Source: JAAZPT01 sp964544955 (lineage in GTDB: Bacteria > Bacillota > Clostridia > Christensenellales > Aristaeellaceae). From it: 64,000 nucleotides of DNA. The notes under the pieces are model-generated. The model saw only the letters and a program-made list of their open reading frames with translations, was not told the DNA's origin and searched no databases. Positions 61,906 to 64,000 of this stretch are shown one piece after another. The stretch covers positions 62,001 through 126,000 of the forward strand of contig CAZJEB010000001.1 in assembly GCA_964544955.1 (NCBI GenBank), given 5' to 3'. Positions within the stretch are counted from its first letter, which is position 1; each line of letters begins with the position of its first letter. A program made the position numbers and the translations under genes.

Positions 61906-64000
61906 TTGAAATTTTTTAAAAAAAATAAAGTAATTAATGAAAATATAAATAATAATATAAATGACAAAAAAAGAAGTATTTTTAAACCACGAATGAAAAA
62001 ACCTAATTTTATTCTTAGTGTTATAATAAATACTTTTAGAGTTTTGATGATTATTATTTTATGTATGGGCTTGGCTTTAATTGGGGTTGTTGCTGGTATA
62101 GCAAAAGCATATGTAGAAACTGCACCAGAACTAGATTTAGCCTTACTTGACAATCAAGCTAAAACATCATTTCTTTATGATATTAATGGTAACGTTTTAA
62201 CTGATTATAAAGGAATAGAAAACAGAGTAATGGTAAACATTGGATCAATACCTAAAAATCTCCAACATGCGTTTGTTGCAGTTGAAGATGCTAGGTTTTA
62301 TTCCCACAGTGGTGTTGATGTAAAAAGAATAATTGGTGCATTAATAAAGAATGTATCATCAGGCTCAAATCAAGGTGGGTCCACTATAACTCAACAGCTA
62401 ATAAAAAATACTGTTTTAAGTAATGAATTAAGTTACAAGCGTAAAATACAAGAGGCATATTTAGCAATGCAACTTGAAACCAAATATTCAAAAAATCAAA
62501 TATTAGAAAGCTATCTTAATACAATTTATTTAGGGGAAAATTATTATGGCGTTAAAGTTGCAGCAAAGGGTTACTTCGGTAAAGAGTTAGATAGTTTATC
62601 ACTTAGGGAATGCGCTATGTTAGCTGGGATTGCAACGAACCCATATTATTATAATCCACATAGAAACTTTTATGTTAGGAGTTCTGAAGAAACAAATTAT
62701 ATTGCAATAACAAATAATAGGACTAATTATGTTTTAAGAGCAATGTATGAAAACCAATTTATTACGCAAGAGGAATATTTAAGTGCTTTAAATGTTGAAA
62801 GTGCTAATGTTGTTAAAGATAAAGAAAAAGAACCTATATATAAATATGCCCATTATGTAGAATATGCAATTCAAGAAATAATAGATGTATTTATTGAAAT
62901 GAGAGGGTTGGAAAATACTCCTGAAAACAGAGCAGCTATGGAAAGTGATATTAGAACAGGTGGATATCATATTAAATTAGCAATAGACCCCGATATTCAA
63001 AATATTCTTGAGGATACAATAGAAAACTGGAAAGATTATCCTGGATTAGCCAACCCTAATGATAGCATCCATCGTGTTAAAAATGCAGATGGGACTTATC
63101 AAGAAATTATACAACCACAAGTATCTGCTGTTGTTTTAGATTATAGAACAGGCGAACTTAAAGCTATTGTAGGGTCAAGAACAAAACCAACACAATTAAA
63201 AACTTTAAATAGAGCTATTGATATGAAAATGCCGGTTGGTTCCTCAATAAAACCATTATCGGTTTTTGCTCCTGCTTTGGAATTAGGGGCTTCCCCAGCT
63301 AGTGTAGCATATAATATGCCAATACCTATTCAAGGATGGTTGGACGAAAATAGGGTGCCAACATGGCCTAAAAACTATGGGGGAGGTAGCTATACTGGGG
63401 TTGAAACATTAAGGGAAGCATTAAAAAGGAGCCATAACACTTCTACGGCATATACATTAATGAATTACATTGGTGTAGATAGAGCGGTTGATTATTTGTT
63501 AAAAGAAGGTGTTAATAGGGATAATATTGATGCAACACCTTTTGGTGTTTCTTTAGGCTCAAGTGGAATTACTCCTGTACAAATGACGGTAGCTTTTGGT
63601 GTTTTAGGAAATGGGGGAGTTTATCAGGAGCCTATATCATTTTTAGGTATATCTGATAGTAATGGTAATGTAATATATGATAGCCACAAAAATCAAGAAC
63701 GTAGACAAGTATTTAAACCATCAACGGCTTGGCTTACTATAGATATGTTAAAAGATGCAATTAATTCTGGTACTGGTACTGCAGCAAAAATGAAAAACCA
63801 AACAGTTGCTGGTAAAACAGGCACAAATAGCGAACAAAGAGGAGTTTCATTTGGTGGATTAACTGGATGGTATTCATCTTTTATATGGGTTGGTCATGAT
63901 AATTATAAGCCTTTAAATTCAAAAACCACAGGAAGTAGAGCGGCAATTCCAATATGGAAAACATATATGGAAAAAATACATGAACTTAAAAACTTACCAA
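61906..64000 (+). CDS. Class A penicillin-binding protein 1A (3' end beyond window)
   Basis: 698 codons are visible and the frame is open to the window edge. A basic cytoplasmic tail (1-45) and one membrane helix (about 46-70) precede the GT51 glycosyltransferase, with VEDARFYSHSG (catalytic E127), GGSTITQQLIKN and LNTIYLG. The transpeptidase follows: SxxK at S446-K449 (GSSIKP), SHN at 509-511 and KTGT from K637. It polymerises and crosslinks peptidoglycan. I start at TTG 61906, 5 to 6 nt after GGTGGAG; no ATG of suitable position exists nearer the membrane helix. Confidence 0.94.
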   Translation, partial: MKFFKKNKVINENINNNINDKKRSIFKPRMKKPNFILSVIINTFRVLMIIILCMGLALIGVVAGIAKAYVETAPELDLALLDNQAKTSFLYDINGNVLTDYKGIENRVMVNIGSIPKNLQHAFVAVEDARFYSHSGVDVKRIIGALIKNVSSGSNQGGSTITQQLIKNTVLSNELSYKRKIQEAYLAMQLETKYSKNQILESYLNTIYLGENYYGVKVAAKGYFGKELDSLSLRECAMLAGIATNPYYYNPHRNFYVRSSEETNYIAITNNRTNYVLRAMYENQFITQEEYLSALNVESANVVKDKEKEPIYKYAHYVEYAIQEIIDVFIEMRGLENTPENRAAMESDIRTGGYHIKLAIDPDIQNILEDTIENWKDYPGLANPNDSIHRVKNADGTYQEIIQPQVSAVVLDYRTGELKAIVGSRTKPTQLKTLNRAIDMKMPVGSSIKPLSVFAPALELGASPASVAYNMPIPIQGWLDENRVPTWPKNYGGGSYTGVETLREALKRSHNTSTAYTLMNYIGVDRAVDYLLKEGVNRDNIDATPFGVSLGSSGITPVQMTVAFGVLGNGGVYQEPISFLGISDSNGNVIYDSHKNQERRQVFKPSTAWLTIDMLKDAINSGTGTAAKMKNQTVAGKTGTNSEQRGVSFGGLTGWYSSFIWVGHDNYKPLNSKTTGSRAAIPIWKTYMEKIHELKNLP

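Noticed and set aside
61887..62153. Minus-strand reading frame opposite the start of the penicillin-binding protein.
   Set aside because: Low-complexity and hydrophobic, antisense to the membrane helix; the plus-strand protein has all expected catalytic motifs.
1..64000. CRISPR arrays, insertion sequences, prophage or att sites.
   Set aside because: No regularly spaced repeats, transposase or integrase-like proteins, or long duplicated flanks were seen. The only tRNA gene has no adjacent integrase.

Overview
This window is a 64 kb stretch of ordinary chromosome from an AT-rich, anaerobic Clostridia-type Firmicute (Bacillota). By eye it is roughly 30% G+C. The inference rests on a T-box leader, RemA (DUF370), long-form HPF, CdaA/YbbR, the group II ECF module, YerC next to PcrA, and oxygen-sensitive metabolism (indolepyruvate:ferredoxin oxidoreductase, flavodiiron protein, desulfoferrodoxin, rubredoxin, sodium-pumping decarboxylase). 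TTG and GTG starts are common. I see no prophage, insertion sequence, CRISPR array or rRNA.

Layout. 1-4.1 kb: the edge of a DUF368 gene, tRNA-Pro(GGG), and a BMP-type nucleoside ABC importer lacking its binding protein. 4.1-6.1 kb: an acyl-CoA synthetase behind a complete T-box leader (leucine is my best reading of the specifier). 6.2-9.5 kb: radC, a DUF218 protein, rsmG and a secreted SH3 protein. 9.5-13.9 kb (minus): uvrC, two membrane proteins and an acyl-ACP thioesterase. 14.0-19.3 kb: an M19 dipeptidase, a Na/Pi cotransporter, and an operon of a SpoU methyltransferase, a YwlG-type protein and a lipase-like protein. 19.3-24.8 kb (minus): remA-gmk-rpoZ-coaBC-ychF followed by an ATP-grasp gene and a divergent MreB-like gene. 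25.0-29.5 kb: an unusual PRPP synthetase, then ecfA1-ecfA2-ecfT-truA.

29.6-41.1 kb is an amino-acid metabolism block. iorA-iorB-paaK-ACT-alr is followed by a complete branched-chain amino-acid ABC importer (livKHMGF) and a secreted 5'-nucleotidase. IorA has no ferredoxin domain. 41.2-45.1 kb carries HPF, an aldehyde dehydrogenase and an oxygen/superoxide detoxification set (fprA, desulfoferrodoxin, a 52-residue rubredoxin). 45.2-50.2 kb (minus) is a five-gene biotin-dependent sodium-pump operon. It encodes two different carboxyltransferases, an MmdA type and an OadA/PycB type, but only one biotin carrier, one membrane pump and one small anchor subunit. This is the most interesting biochemical arrangement in the window.

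50.4-57.1 kb: NAD kinase, argR, recN, then cdaA-ybbR followed not by glmM but by two uncharacterised genes. 57.2-61.8 kb (minus): yerC-pcrA-ligA. 61.9 kb to the end: a class A penicillin-binding protein running off the window.

Functionally, the amino-acid importer, IorAB, acyl-CoA synthetases, decarboxylase pump and ferredoxin-linked chemistry fit an anaerobe that ferments amino or organic acids and conserves energy through CoA thioesters and a sodium gradient. That overall picture is inference from gene content.
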